DNA from: Amycolatopsis coloradensis
Lineage (GTDB): Bacteria; Actinomycetota; Actinomycetes; Mycobacteriales; Pseudonocardiaceae
NCBI RefSeq assembly: GCF_001953865.1
Contig: NZ_MQUQ01000005.1
Location: forward strand, 11,401 to 75,400
Length of the DNA stretch: 64,000 bases
Reading direction: 5' to 3'
Numbering within the stretch: position 1 is the first letter of the stretch; each line of letters starts with the position of its first letter. The notes beneath the pieces were generated by a model that was not told the origin of the DNA, made no database searches, and saw only the letters and a program-made list of their open reading frames with translations. This document shows positions 8,448-17,591 of this stretch, piece by piece. The position numbers were made by a program, and so were the translations under genes.

Positions 8448-9140
8448 ATGAAGGTCACGACCGACGACACGCGGCCTGTGGCCGCGACCATCTCATCAGC
8501 GCCGAGCCCGGTGGCGACTTCGGTGACGCTGTTGCCCGAGCTGACCCGGGTCGCGATGTGGGTGACCGCAGTTGTGATCGCGGTGTCGACCGCGGGCGCG
8601 GTGGTCACGTTGTGGTGGCCGGCCACCGCCGGGTTCACCGGTGCGGACCTGGTGAAGGCCAGGCTGGACGCGCTGAAGATCGGGTTGAGCATCGGCGTGG
8701 GCAGCGGCGGCGTGGTCGCGCTCTACCTCGCGTGGCGACGCCAGCACTCCACCGAAGCCGACCTCGACAACCGCGAACGCACCTTGGCCCATCAACAAGC
8801 GGTCGCCACCACTACCTAGGCGCACCAGGAGTGGGTCGCTGACGACGCCCGCGCTGACGCGGTCGAGCACCGGATCAACGAGCTCTACCTCCAGGCCGTG
8901 GAACAGCTCGGCTCTGATAAGGCCCCCGGTCCGTCTCGGAGGCCTCTACGCCCTGGAGCGCCTGGCCCGGAACAACGAGACCCTGCGCCCAACCGACATC
9001 GACGTCGTCTGCGCCTACCTGCGCATGCCTTACGACCTCCCGGACGAACAGGACCGCGAAGACTGCGCCAGCGCCGAGCAACACGAGCTCTACCGTGTGC
9101 GAGTGCAGGAACGCGAGGTCCGTCTTCGCCGGGTCGAACT
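8448..9140 (+). pseudogene. Pentapeptide-repeat membrane protein, broken copy 1
   Basis: The frame starts at an ATG with a TDDTRP motif and encodes two membrane helices followed by TGADLVKARLDALKIGL and VALYLAWRRQHSTEA. It is interrupted by TAG at 8817, then shifted by one extra C near 8925 in the APVRL segment, and loses similarity to its paralogue near 9130, before any repeat. The paralogue at 13311-14436 shows the expected architecture: membrane anchor, linker with YALERLA and CAYLRM, then a pentapeptide-repeat domain. Confidence 0.75.
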
Positions 9141-10181
9141 TGCCCCTGCCCGTCGCCCTCGGACTTGTCCTCGTGCCTGGTCATGCCGCTCTGGTCCTCC
9201 CTGTCCTGTTCCGATGCCGCGTCGGTCTCCTCCACCCTGGGCGGGGCGGCCGGATCGGCGCAAGATGCGACCGAGCGAACCTGCCGTCAGGGCCGGACGT
9301 GCGCCAACGGTGAATCCTGATCACGTCTGGAGATCGCTTCCATCGAAGAGCCCCTCGACTGGGCAACGCGGAACGCTGACGACATTGCTTACCCACCGGA
9401 TCGGCCCCGAAAGCTTTAGTGCTGGCGGTAGGTCGAGTGCATTTCGTGCAGGTCGAGCGATCCGGAATTCCGGGGAGCCGACCGCTGACGTAGATAATTC
9501 CGGGGCGCCGAACGCTGGTGGAGAAAGTGCCGAAAGGACGTTCTGATCGGCCCGGCCGAAGTCGGTCGACCGCATACCGTGGAACCCCGTCCGGTCACCG
9601 CTATGACGCGAGTTGGGGGTGCTCCCGTTGCAGCTCAGGGCCATAAAGTGTGGCGAGGCCACAACTGTGAAGAACGAAGATCGGGCGGCCTCCCCAAGCC
9701 AGGGGAGGCCGCCCGTCCGGTTCAGGACGCGCGAACGTCACCGCCCGGGTGTGCCGCCGATCCACGCGTACGAGGTCGATCGACGACGCCGTCCTTCACG
9801 TAGAGCCACAACGCCAACCGCGGCCGTACTCGGCCTGGAAGCTCGTTCGGCCGCGGTCCCGACACTCCCGTGCGGAAGGACTGCACATGACGATAAGCCC
9901 TGATCGTGGCGCCGTTCCAGGATTGGACGACGACCGTCCCCGTCCGCACGCCAGGCGGCGACCCAGCAGTAGAAACCGTGCAATCTGCCTAAATCGGGTG
10001 CAGTGTGATGGAAGAACCTCGCTTTCACGAGACCGACGAGCGGCAGACGAGCGGCACGGACCGACCCAGCTCGCTGGTCGGATCCCGACCAGCCCGGGTG
10101 AAGCTCTCCGGACGCCGACCTCCCGCGCGGAATCGCCCACCCCTTCAAACCGATGCTCGGGCTGAAGGGACCGCGGACGTC
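9141..10181. other. Gene-poor stretch with a terminator
   Basis: No supported gene. Two imperfect direct repeats of AATTCCGGGG-GCCGA lie at about 9468-9520. A strong hairpin at 9683-9714 is listed separately. The remainder up to the small membrane-protein gene has only frames without ribosome binding sites. Confidence 0.5.
9683..9714. terminator. Strong hairpin
   Basis: A perfect 13-bp stem GGGCGGCCTCCCC / GGGGAGGCCGCCC with a 6-nt loop. No T-run follows; actinomycete terminators often lack one. The gene it served is no longer recognisable. Confidence 0.7.
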
Positions 10182-10382
10182 ATGTGGCCCTGGTTCTTCG
10201 GCGGCTACGCCGTATTCATCGCCGCGCTGGTCGGCTACGCCACCCATGTCGCGCTGTCCCGGCCTGACAAGCAGCACCGGGCGGACGCCTTCCGCGTGCT
10301 CAAGCTGATCTGGGGTACCGCCACCGGAGCCGGCGGTCTCGCCGCGATCGCGATCCGGCTCCACGACCTCGGCCTCCTCTAA
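10182..10382 (+). CDS. Small membrane protein, paralogue of 27331-27534
   Basis: A 66-residue protein with two hydrophobic helices (about residues 4-24 and 45-60) around a polar loop. GAAGGGA precedes the ATG. The paralogue at 27331-27534 shares the start MWxWxFxGGYAVFxAAL, the loop pattern HVALS/RVALS and the motif LIWG. The family is unknown to me; such small MWPW-type proteins are inferred to be accessory-element genes. Confidence 0.65.
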   Translation: MWPWFFGGYAVFIAALVGYATHVALSRPDKQHRADAFRVLKLIWGTATGAGGLAAIAIRLHDLGLL

Positions 10383-10432
10383 CGCGATGACGAGGTTCGT
10401 GCGCTACGACTTCGAACCGTTCGGCTCGTCCA

Positions 10433-10699
10433 TCATGGCCACCACGGCGGATTATCCGCCGCGGGCTCACCCTCGGCGGGGCGGAGAGGTGGCCACGCGG
10501 CCGCGTCCTCCAGCGCGCAGGAGGTGATCAGATACAGCGCCGCGGGTCCGTGCTGAGACTGGACGAAAGCATCCGCCGTTCCGGCAGAGGGCCGCAGCCC
10601 TTGCTCGCGTAGTTGTTTCTCCGTCCACAGAAACGCCGGTGCGGCACCGCTGGCGTAGCACGGCGCGCCGTTCGGTGACCAGCCCATCGGTTGTCCCAT
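10433..10699 (-). CDS. RRQL-motif-like small protein
   Basis: An 88-residue protein with the segment FLWTEKQLREQGLRPSAGT, resembling the RRQL-motif proteins common on actinomycete plasmids and integrative elements, which bind zinc in many members; the usual cysteines are only partly present here (C14, C62). An AGGAG site sits just before the ATG and overlaps the stop of the preceding gene (10709), so the two genes form a unit. Family assignment is tentative. Confidence 0.5.
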   Translation of the reverse strand: MGQPMGWSPNGAPCYASGAAPAFLWTEKQLREQGLRPSAGTADAFVQSQHGPAALYLITSCALEDAAAWPPLRPAEGEPAADNPPWWP

Positions 10700-10708
10700 G
10701 CCTTCTCC

Positions 10709-11014
10709 TCAGACGGTGAGCCTGTAGTGGGCGGGCGCGCCCTGACGGTCAACGGCGTGATTCATCGCCGAGGTCACATCCGCGGTTGCGGTGCCGGTGG
10801 AGCTGGCGATCAGGGCTTGCAGTTGCGCTGGGCTGGTCACCACCGGGAAGCCGGCCCCGGGCGTGATCCACACGTCTGGCCCGTCGTCGTCGCTGTTGCC
10901 GTTGCGGGGCAGCTGTGCGAAGAAACTGCCGATACCCGAGTCGTAACCCCAGGTGCTCAAGCTCTCCCAGCCGGGCAGGACCAGCGCCCACATGCCATTG
11001 CCCGCACCCTCCAT
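10709..11014 (-). CDS. Hypothetical accessory protein
   Basis: A 101-residue protein; the internal ATG at 11014 is preferred because GGGAGAAGG lies 5 nt upstream. The sequence contains GMWALVLPGWESLSTWGY and DVWITPGAGFPVV. No membrane segment or signal peptide. It is the first gene of the pair with 10433-10699. I do not recognise the family. Confidence 0.6.
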   Translation of the reverse strand: MEGAGNGMWALVLPGWESLSTWGYDSGIGSFFAQLPRNGNSDDDGPDVWITPGAGFPVVTSPAQLQALIASSTGTATADVTSAMNHAVDRQGAPAHYRLTV

Positions 11015-11219
11015 CGCGACCTTCTCCCTCATCTCACAGCTGGCTGGTTGTCACCAGATCCTGGCTCCGATCGTGGTGCGATGCCGCAGGGAAGCACAGT
11101 CGCGACGCACCCGGCATTCGAGTGGCGTCCGGCCCAGCCGCCCACTGCACCAACTGCTGGCCGACGGTGATCTCGCCGGACAGTGTTCGGGAATCGATCA
11201 GTTGCGAGGTAGTTCGGGC

Positions 11220-12341
11220 TCAGCTGAGGTCGCCGCTCCAGTTCAGGGTTGCTGTACAGGGCAAGTCGCCGTTACGGGCGGCGTAGTTGGCGTCGTCCTG
11301 TCGGCTGGCGATGAAGGTGAGGTGTTGGGCGTTGCCGACAAGGGATGCGGTGACGTCGTTGACGGTCGTGCCCTTGTCGAGGGTTCCGTGGGCGATGGTG
11401 ACGCCGTCGGCCTGGAAGGTCCACGCCACGATGGCCTCAGAGCAGCCGGAGCCACGGGTGAGTTTTCCACCCAGGTACCGCTTGGCGGTGTCGTCGAGTG
11501 TGAAAGTGGTATTGGCGGGGTGGATGCCGATGTTGTCCCATTGCCAGCTCCCGTCAGGGTGCTGAGCGACGGCGCTGCCAGTGACCGGTTTCAGCCCGGA
11601 ACCGGTCGTACCGGAAACCCACTCCGGGCCGACGTAGACGGCCGCTACGAATGCCCCCAGCGCGAGCGCTGACGCGATCAGAGACAGGTGCTGTCTCGAC
11701 CTGGCAAAGAATGTTGTGCGACGGCGACTGCTGATAGGGGCGTCGGGCTTCGTATCGGCATCCGAGGTTGTGGAGCCGAAGGTTAGGTCGGCCTCCGGTG
11801 GCAGATGCTCGTTGAGCCAGCTGGCGCTGGGGAAGGCACGGTCGCCGACGTCGATGACTCCCTGGTCACTGATGACGGGGAAAGGCCCGAACTCGGAGGT
11901 CGGCTCCAAGGCGGTGTCGTCCTCGTCCTCCCGCTTGGCCTCGGCCGAGGTGGCGTGGGCGCGGGCACGCTGTTTGCGCACGCGCTCCTCGGCCTTGCGG
12001 TGGGCACGGTCGTGGATGAGCCGGACGCCGGGTTCGAGGTAGGCAGCGACGGTGCGTTCGACGGTGGGGGTGCGGTGTTCGTAGGCCTGCACGAACACGG
12101 TCAGCAGCTCTTTGAGCTGGGCGGCCTGCGACGGCAGCTTGTCTCCTCGCAGGAGGTTGTAGACCCACGTGCGGGAGCGGCTGGTCTTCGGGAAGGCCTT
12201 CTTCCACTTCAGGGAGGTCTCGTTGGTGCTGTAGCCGGTGTGGATCTGCAGTTTTCGCAGCGCGCGCATGTAGTCGGCTTCGGTGGTGGCGGCGGTGAAG
12301 TCGTCGCCGTCGGGGAATCCGGCCGTGGTGAGTTCGTCCAT
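11220..12341 (-). CDS. Membrane-anchored protein with HTH-like N-terminus
   Basis: A 373-residue protein. Residues 10-100 contain a segment (ADYMRALRKLQIHTGYSTNE and SRTWVYNLLRGDKLPS) typical of actinomycete XRE-like domains. A basic coiled region (RAHRKAEERVRKQRARAHA) and an acidic linker follow, then one transmembrane helix near residues 217-237 and an extracytoplasmic C-terminal half with conserved cysteines (GSGCSEAIVAW, GDLPCTATLNW). The layout resembles a one-component transmembrane sensor. The start MDELTTAG at 12341 lies 8 nt beyond the stop of the preceding small gene, supporting an operon. Confidence 0.75.
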   Translation of the reverse strand: MDELTTAGFPDGDDFTAATTEADYMRALRKLQIHTGYSTNETSLKWKKAFPKTSRSRTWVYNLLRGDKLPSQAAQLKELLTVFVQAYEHRTPTVERTVAAYLEPGVRLIHDRAHRKAEERVRKQRARAHATSAEAKREDEDDTALEPTSEFGPFPVISDQGVIDVGDRAFPSASWLNEHLPPEADLTFGSTTSDADTKPDAPISSRRRTTFFARSRQHLSLIASALALGAFVAAVYVGPEWVSGTTGSGLKPVTGSAVAQHPDGSWQWDNIGIHPANTTFTLDDTAKRYLGGKLTRGSGCSEAIVAWTFQADGVTIAHGTLDKGTTVNDVTASLVGNAQHLTFIASRQDDANYAARNGDLPCTATLNWSGDLS

Positions 12342-12349
12342 GGCGGGCC

Positions 12350-12544
12350 TCATCCGGCGATGCGGCGGCCGGCGGTGCCGAGCGCTACGGCGTAGCCGAC
12401 GCTGGCGGCGCCGGGGTTGCCCAGGAGCATCATGACGAGCGCGAACGCCATCAGTAGCCCCAGCACACAGAGGAGCTGCACCGGCTGGGCCGGGGGACGG
12501 GTGGGAGGAGACAGGTCGGCGGGAGAACGCCGCGACGGGCACAT
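12350..12544 (-). CDS. Small TM protein upstream of HTH membrane protein
   Basis: A 64-residue protein with one helix (LLCVLGLLMAFALVMMLLG, about residues 24-42). AAAGAGG precedes the ATG at a slightly long spacing. It ends 8 nt before the start of 11220-12341 and is probably co-transcribed. Function unknown. Confidence 0.55.
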   Translation of the reverse strand: MCPSRRSPADLSPPTRPPAQPVQLLCVLGLLMAFALVMMLLGNPGAASVGYAVALGTAGRRIAG

Positions 12545-13310
12545 CGGTCGTGACCTCTTTCGGGTTGGCCTAGGCGAATTCGGATCAACAGCACCGCCTC
12601 GAGCCCCTGGTCCCGGCGTGGTTGCAGCCACGAAACTCCGGCAAGGGGATGCGAAGCGGATGAGCCCAACACTAGGGCCGCCCGCCCGGCGAGCGCGCCC
12701 CTGACACTGTGCCGTTGTGTGCACACCAAGGCACTTCACGTCCGCCCCGGACACCTCCGGGATGTCCAGAAATGTGCACCACAGAGCCTGAACGGTGTAC
12801 ACGATCCCGCCCGTGAAACGCGAAGTATCTACTCCGAATCTTCGGAATAGAACTGCAGTTCCTGCACCGTAAGGCGTGCGCCACCCCCGGCAGGCATGGT
12901 CGGGTGATGTACACCCTATGTACAGAAACTTGCCGTGAGCTGCGGTTTTGGCGATAGTAAGGAAGGTTCCGCCATGGAACCGGTCTGAGAAGGCCGGTCT
13001 CGCCGCGGTGGGGCTCCCGGGAGAACGTCTGGCCTAGGCGAAGCACCGGACCTGCGGTACGAACCCGTCGTTGCAGCGACCGGGCCCGTACCGCAGCACT
13101 AACTCACCCGCTGTTGCACACTCTCGGTCCACGCCCGACCTTCGATCCCGGTCGAAGCACCTGAGGCGAACCAGCTTTTGTCCAACCCGCGGCGGCTGGG
13201 CGTCAGCTCACCCGGATTCGGCGTGCCCCGACGATGATCGTGGACAGCGTCGCCGAGATGATCGCCTCGGGTCTGCAACGTCTCACCCGGTTTCCGCGAC
13301 GACTCAGGTC
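12545..13310. promoter_or_regulatory. Intergenic region with TGTACA sites
   Basis: This 766-bp divergent region separates the minus-strand operon from the pentapeptide gene. It contains TGTACA-CCCTA-TGTACA at 12908-12924 and GTGTACAC at 12795-12802, possible operators. Its right part, about 13270-13310, is conserved upstream of the other pentapeptide gene (about 8415-8447). Confidence 0.4.
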
Positions 13311-14436
13311 ATGACCGACGACACGCGGCCCCCGAGCAGCAGCACCCCGGTATCCGTGACGGGGAGACGGCTGCGGGAGCTGACACCGGCCGCGATGTGG
13401 ATGACCGCCGTGGCGATCACGATCCTCACCGCGGGCGCGGTGATCGTGCTGTGGTGGCGGGCCACCGCCGGGCTCACCGGCGCGGACCTGGTGAAGGCCC
13501 GACTGGACGCGCTGAAGATCGGTCTCAGCATCGGTGTCGGCAGCGGCGGCGTGGTCGCGCTCTACCTCGCCTGGCGCCGCCAGCACTCCACCGAGGCAAG
13601 CCTTGCCCACCAGGAGCGGACCGCCGACGACGCCCGTACGGACGCGGTTGAGCGCCGGATTACGGAGATGTATCTCAAGGCCGCCGAACTGCTCGGCTCC
13701 GAGAAGGCGCCGGTCCGTCTCAGTGGCCTCTACGCCCTGGAACGCCTCGCCCAGGACAACAAATCCCAGCGCCAGACCATCGTCAATGTTTTCTGCGCCT
13801 ATCTGCGCATGTCGTACGACCTACCAGTCGAGAAGGATCGCGACGAGGGTGCCAGCGCCGAACAACGCGAGCTCTACCGCGAGCCGCGAGAGGGCGCAGG
13901 AACGCGAAGTCCGACTCGCCGCCCAACGCCTGCTCAGCGACCACCTCAACCCCAACTGCGGCACCGCCTATTGGGGTGAGCTTGACCTCGACCTCACCGG
14001 CGCCCTGCTCATCGAATTCACCTTGACCCAAGCCCGGGTCGGAACCGGCACTTTCCGCCATGCCACCTTTACCGGTAACTCCTGGTTCTTTGGGACAACC
14101 TTCACCGGCGACGTCCGGTTCTCTGGGGCGACCTTCACCGGTGACGTCTGGTCCGACAAGACGACCTTCACCGGCAGCACCAGGTTCGACGAGGTGACCT
14201 TCACTGGCGGCGCCACGTTCCGCGGGGCGACCTTCACCGGCGACGCCTGGTTCAACAGGACGACCTTCACCGGCAAAGCCTGGTTCGACAAGACAGCATT
14301 CACCGGCGACGCCAGGTTCGACGAGGCGACCTTCACCGGCGACGCCAGGTTCCGTGGAGCAACGTTGGGCAGTGAGCCTTTCCAGCCCACATTTGCCTCC
14401 GACGACAAGCGCGATGACTCGGGCCAGTCTGGCTGA
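13311..14436 (+). pseudogene. Pentapeptide-repeat membrane protein, frameshifted copy 2
   Basis: Starts with MTDDTRP; two membrane helices, then LDALKIGLSIGVGSGGVVAL, YALERLAQDN and FCAYLRM. One extra base near 13883, within the coding for YREREAQEREVRL, moves the continuation to another frame. That frame encodes RLLSDHLNP and a repeat domain of about nine 11-residue units of the type ATFTGDARFxG (33-bp DNA repeats, about 14060-14365), a Pentapeptide_3-like right-handed helix. Either a recent pseudogene or a sequencing error; the rest is well preserved. Confidence 0.8.
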
Positions 14437-14442
14437 CTTAGT

Positions 14443-14472
14443 GTGTTCGGAAAACGATCGGTTTCCGAACAC
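14443..14472. promoter_or_regulatory. Perfect palindrome upstream of DUF7019-like gene
   Basis: GTGTTCGGAAA (14443-14453) and TTTCCGAACAC (14462-14472) form a perfect 11-nt inverted repeat around ACGATCGG. Closely related sites occur at 16709-16760 and 27076-27104, each upstream of a different gene, so a shared operator is likely. Confidence 0.65.
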
Positions 14473-14631
14473 ATAACCACGTCGGGGAGCCGGATGTCGA
14501 TGTCCGTACTAGCGTGCACGGACGAGCTGGGCTTTCGTCCCCGTGTGCAGAGGACTGCGGGCTGCACCGCTACCTGGAAACCGCCACATCGGGGCCGCGC
14601 GATGAGCCAGCGCGTGGCTGAGAGGAGCCCC

Positions 14632-15390
14632 ATGTTCCGCCGCAAGCCACCCCTGCGCTACTACCTTTACGTCTCCGACGCCAAGCTGGAGATGCTCTTC
14701 GAACAGATCAATCCGGCGCTGCGCAGGCGTATCAGCGCCGAGGCCAAGGTGGACCTCAAACTCGCCAGCCTGACCCTGCGCCGCGCCGACCACCCGCACG
14801 CAGCGCGAATGGCGAAGCTGCAACTGGTCGAGCGGTACATCGACAAGCGCCATCACGTGGGCACCATCCAGGAGCCTGGCCGAGAGTACTTCCGCGGCTC
14901 GATGCCCATGCAGTGGCGCTGCGACTGGCATGACACGGCGCTCTTCCGTGGTCGTGACAGCTCGCACGTGGTCGTGCTCGCCGGTTCGAGTCGACATGTT
15001 CTCGGAGAACGACCCGCCGAAGAAGACAGGGAAGTGCGCAGGCGCTCAGTGACCCCCAACATTCTCCCGGTGATTGCAGAACATATCTTCGGCAGCCCGG
15101 GACACGGCCAACGATGGCGCTGGATACAGAGCCTCGCCCCCCGCGCAGCAGGAAGCAAGGACGTCGCCGCCGCGCACGACCCGCCCGAAGTAGGACTTCG
15201 CGAGGTGGCCAGAACCAGGCTCGGCGGACCGACGCAACATCTCGAATTTCTGGCCGTGCCCATCATCCACGGGCCCGCCACCGTCGAACGAGAAGGAGGC
15301 GATTGGTTCGGCGAAGAAGAAGACGTCCACGCAGTCCTCGCCACACCCCTCTATGTCGCGATGGCAAGAAACCACGCTGACGAAGGATGA
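14632..15390 (+). CDS. DUF7019-like protein
   Basis: A 252-residue protein with the N-terminal signature PPLRYYLYVSDAKLEMLFEQ that I associate with the actinomycete DUF7019 family. AGAGGAG lies 4 nt before the chosen ATG at 14632; an earlier frame opening overlaps the palindrome and is not used. The protein is soluble, with a central segment WRCDWHDTALFRGRD and an end that includes EFLAVPIIHGP. Function is unknown. A hairpin follows at 15397-15421. Confidence 0.75.
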   Translation: MFRRKPPLRYYLYVSDAKLEMLFEQINPALRRRISAEAKVDLKLASLTLRRADHPHAARMAKLQLVERYIDKRHHVGTIQEPGREYFRGSMPMQWRCDWHDTALFRGRDSSHVVVLAGSSRHVLGERPAEEDREVRRRSVTPNILPVIAEHIFGSPGHGQRWRWIQSLAPRAAGSKDVAAAHDPPEVGLREVARTRLGGPTQHLEFLAVPIIHGPATVEREGGDWFGEEEDVHAVLATPLYVAMARNHADEG

Positions 15391-15751
15391 GTTCGCCCCT
15401 CGACACTCCAGGTGTCGAGGGCGGCAATAGTCACAGGTCGGGCACGCCGAGTCACTCGGCGAGCACCATGTTCGGATCGATATCTACGCCGTCGGGATCA
15501 TCGACGCAGATCTTGGGTAGAGCTTGATGATGCATCCGTTCCTCATCGACGGTGATCCCGCCGTCGACCACGTTCATCTCCTGTGGACACCGAAACTGGC
15601 GAACCGCCCGCGCCTGAGCGCAGAAACCTCCTGGCACCTCGCCGCCGCCGCAGCGCTCGCCCACACTTTGGGCACACTCGCGTCACCAACCTCATGAGAC
15701 GCCCGTCAGCGGAGCGCAAGGCGCGTCAGATCTACGCAGCGCGGCTGGTGA
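15391..15751. other. Intergenic stretch between two convergent genes
   Basis: Contains the terminator at 15397-15421, a possible small minus-strand ORF (15452-15577, about 40 residues ending DIDPNMVLAE, weak start) and an 18-nt sequence GCGTCACCAACCTCATGA at 15680-15697 that recurs at 40404-40421. No other gene is supported. Confidence 0.45.
15397..15421. terminator. Hairpin after DUF7019-like gene
   Basis: CCCTCGACAC pairs perfectly with GTGTCGAGGG across a 5-nt loop, 7 nt beyond the stop. Confidence 0.7.
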
Positions 15752-16516
15752 TTACGCGCTGCACGGCGCTTCTCGCTCGTCGCTGAACAGCGGACACCAG
15801 CGGTAGTAACTGGTGTCGAGGTTGGAGCTGGGAACAGCTCGTCCATGCTGCGGCTGCCATCCGCCCCAATGACGGGTGTTGCAGGTGTTGCACAGCGGCG
15901 CCCGCACGAATCCGTGCGTGTGGCAGTGGTCCCAGACGCGGGCCCGCACGCTCATGCAGGAGGCGCACATGAATCGCGAGGCCGCCGGCCAACCGCGGCG
16001 GCCTGCGGGGTCGGGCCGATAGTGCCGCCTGCTCAGCTCGCCACTGTAGATCACCGGTTCGGAGTCATCGGTCTTCGCGCTGTAGACGATGGTGGTGCGT
16101 TTGGCCTCGCCGAGATCGGCGACCATCGCGTCTCCGACGCGTTCGAACCAACTGCTGGAGTCAGCCCCGTGATGGGCACCCAGGCACGAGCAGTCGCAGT
16201 CGACCCCGGTCGCCTCCAAGCACGACCTGGTACACCGCGACAGCGTGGACATGTCCCGGCAGACCACGATGTAGCCGTACTGGTCGATCGCCGCTGTCAC
16301 CAGCCTGACCAAGCAGCTACGGGGCAAGGTCCACCGATCCCCGTCAAGGCGAGGGGAACGGATACGAACGGTTTGGTGTAGCCACCGCCGGTTGCCCTTC
16401 CTGGCCGGGATCTTCGCGATGACCTGCCCATCCTGCGGAAGCCACACCATCGGCACGCCGGGCGGCGTGACCAGACGCCCATTGACGATGCGAACCTCAG
16501 GAACATCGCCCTGCAT
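15752..16516 (-). CDS. Endonuclease VII-like HNH protein
   Basis: A 254-residue protein. The C-terminal third has the Cys-rich treble-clef motif CASCMSVRARVWDHCHTHGF followed by VRAPLCNTCNTRHW, characteristic of recombination endonuclease VII (His-Me finger nucleases): two zinc-binding CxxC pairs and the catalytic DHCH. Residues 1-170 carry an unrecognised domain with a DCDCSCLGAHHG cysteine cluster. Family members cut branched or mismatched DNA or act in phage and defence contexts; the substrate here is unknown. The gene is convergent with the DUF7019-like gene. Confidence 0.8.
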   Translation of the reverse strand: MQGDVPEVRIVNGRLVTPPGVPMVWLPQDGQVIAKIPARKGNRRWLHQTVRIRSPRLDGDRWTLPRSCLVRLVTAAIDQYGYIVVCRDMSTLSRCTRSCLEATGVDCDCSCLGAHHGADSSSWFERVGDAMVADLGEAKRTTIVYSAKTDDSEPVIYSGELSRRHYRPDPAGRRGWPAASRFMCASCMSVRARVWDHCHTHGFVRAPLCNTCNTRHWGGWQPQHGRAVPSSNLDTSYYRWCPLFSDEREAPCSA

Positions 16517-16708
16517 TCACTCACGATGGCACACAAGTCCGACAATTCTCGTGGAAAGAAAGCCGCCAGCGACTAGGCAGCCTCAACGCCACAGAGCGGT
16601 CAAGCCGTAGCGCGGGAGAGCCGCATCACCCAGGGCGTGCGCAGGACTTCAGGACATCCGTGCAGACGACTCCGGACATCGACAGCCCCGGCGTCGCGCC
16701 AAGTGACA

Positions 16709-16760
16709 GTGTTCGGAAACCCGTTCATCTACTGGTGGGCTCGGTACAGGTTCCGAACAC
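16709..16760. promoter_or_regulatory. Spaced inverted repeat related to 14443-14472
   Basis: GTGTTCGGAA (16709-16718) and TTCCGAACAC (16751-16760) are the arms of the same palindrome, here 32 nt apart. The right arm ends 25 nt before the ATG of the small gene at 16786. Confidence 0.6.
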
Positions 16761-16785
16761 GTTTTATGAACGAATTGGGGTGGAG

Positions 16786-16997
16786 ATGAGCACCGAAGAC
16801 CACATCCGCGACGTCGTGGCCGCCGACACGGCCCGGTTCGACGCCACGATGGCGGGCAAGGGCATGACGCCCGATCAGGTCGCGACGATCATGCGCGATC
16901 AGGTACGCCCGTCCTGGCCGAAGCCATGCGGCTGGCCGAGGACGGCGTGCCGCTCGACGAGATCGAGTTCGGCCTCCAGCAGCCCGGCCGGTCCTGA
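16786..16997 (+). pseudogene. Small frameshifted gene
   Basis: Begins MSTEDHIRDVVAADTARFDA after a GTGGAG site and proceeds to KGMTPDQVATIMRDQV; from about 16905 the coding continues in another frame as VLAEAMRLAEDGVPLDEIEF and stops at 16995. The two parts together give about 70 residues. Family unknown. The palindrome arm directly upstream suggests the same regulation as at 14.4 kb. Confidence 0.5.
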
Positions 16998-17009
16998 TGG
17001 CGCTCGTCG

Positions 17010-17194
17010 GTCCTCGTGTGGGTCAGCACGAGCAAGCAGGAGACCCAGCAGCAGCACGACGCGCTCAGCCCGATCTGCGTGAAGGTGTTCGAGGAGAAGC
17101 TCTCCGGCAAGCTCGCCGTCGACGACCGGTCCGGCCTGCAGGTCGCGCTCGACTACTCCGCCCCGGCGACATGTTCACCGCCGCGGCCGAGTAG
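17010..17194 (+). pseudogene. Serine resolvase N-terminal fragment
   Basis: One frame encodes VSTSKQETQQQHDAL and CVKVFEEKLSGKLAVDDR then SGLQVALDY, the dimer and catalytic-domain pattern of resolvases; another frame supplies GDMFTAAAE before a stop. The catalytic serine region is missing or altered and the C-terminal HTH is absent. Matching C-terminal remnants lie at 3155-3310 and 8132-8370. Confidence 0.6.
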
Positions 17195-17233
17195 GCGGCC
17201 GAGGCCAGTCCCTCGGCCAGCACGATGGTGTCT

Positions 17234-17569
17234 CTATGCGTCTGTCCGGGATATCCGCCATGTAGTGCGTGGCGGTGTGCTGTCGGACAGGTAATGACTG
17301 AGGATTTCCGGTCCGGTGTCGGCCAGCACGACCGGTTTGATGTCGGTCTCGGCGTTGGCTTTCTTCTCTGTAGCTTCGGCTTCGTCGGGCGGCACGTGGT
17401 ATCCGGTCCATTGGACCGTCACAGCCCAGCCGATCATGGGCAGCGTGTGGGTCTTCTCGTCGTCCGGCTCGGTGAATTGCACTTCCCAGCCCGGATCAGG
17501 GCTGAACTGCAGTACGGACCCCTGGCTCAGGCGCATCGGTTGGGTACGCATCTCGAATTCGGTCGCCAT
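17234..17569 (-). CDS. Hypothetical protein, second gene of pair
   Basis: A 111-residue soluble protein starting MATEFEMRTQPMRLSQG, with VQFTEPDDEKTHTLPMIGW and VTVQWTGYHVPPDE. It starts 22 nt after the stop of 17592-18536 on the same strand. I do not recognise the family. Its fold looks all-beta from the residue pattern; that is a guess. Confidence 0.65.
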   Translation of the reverse strand: MATEFEMRTQPMRLSQGSVLQFSPDPGWEVQFTEPDDEKTHTLPMIGWAVTVQWTGYHVPPDEAEATEKKANAETDIKPVVLADTGPEILSHYLSDSTPPRTTWRISRTDA

Positions 17570-17591
17570 GACATCGCTTTCGTCGGTGTTG

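Noticed and set aside
14060-14365. Regular 33-bp repeats, considered as CRISPR
   Set aside because: The repeats are contiguous, in frame and encode a pentapeptide-like 11-residue unit; there are no spacers.
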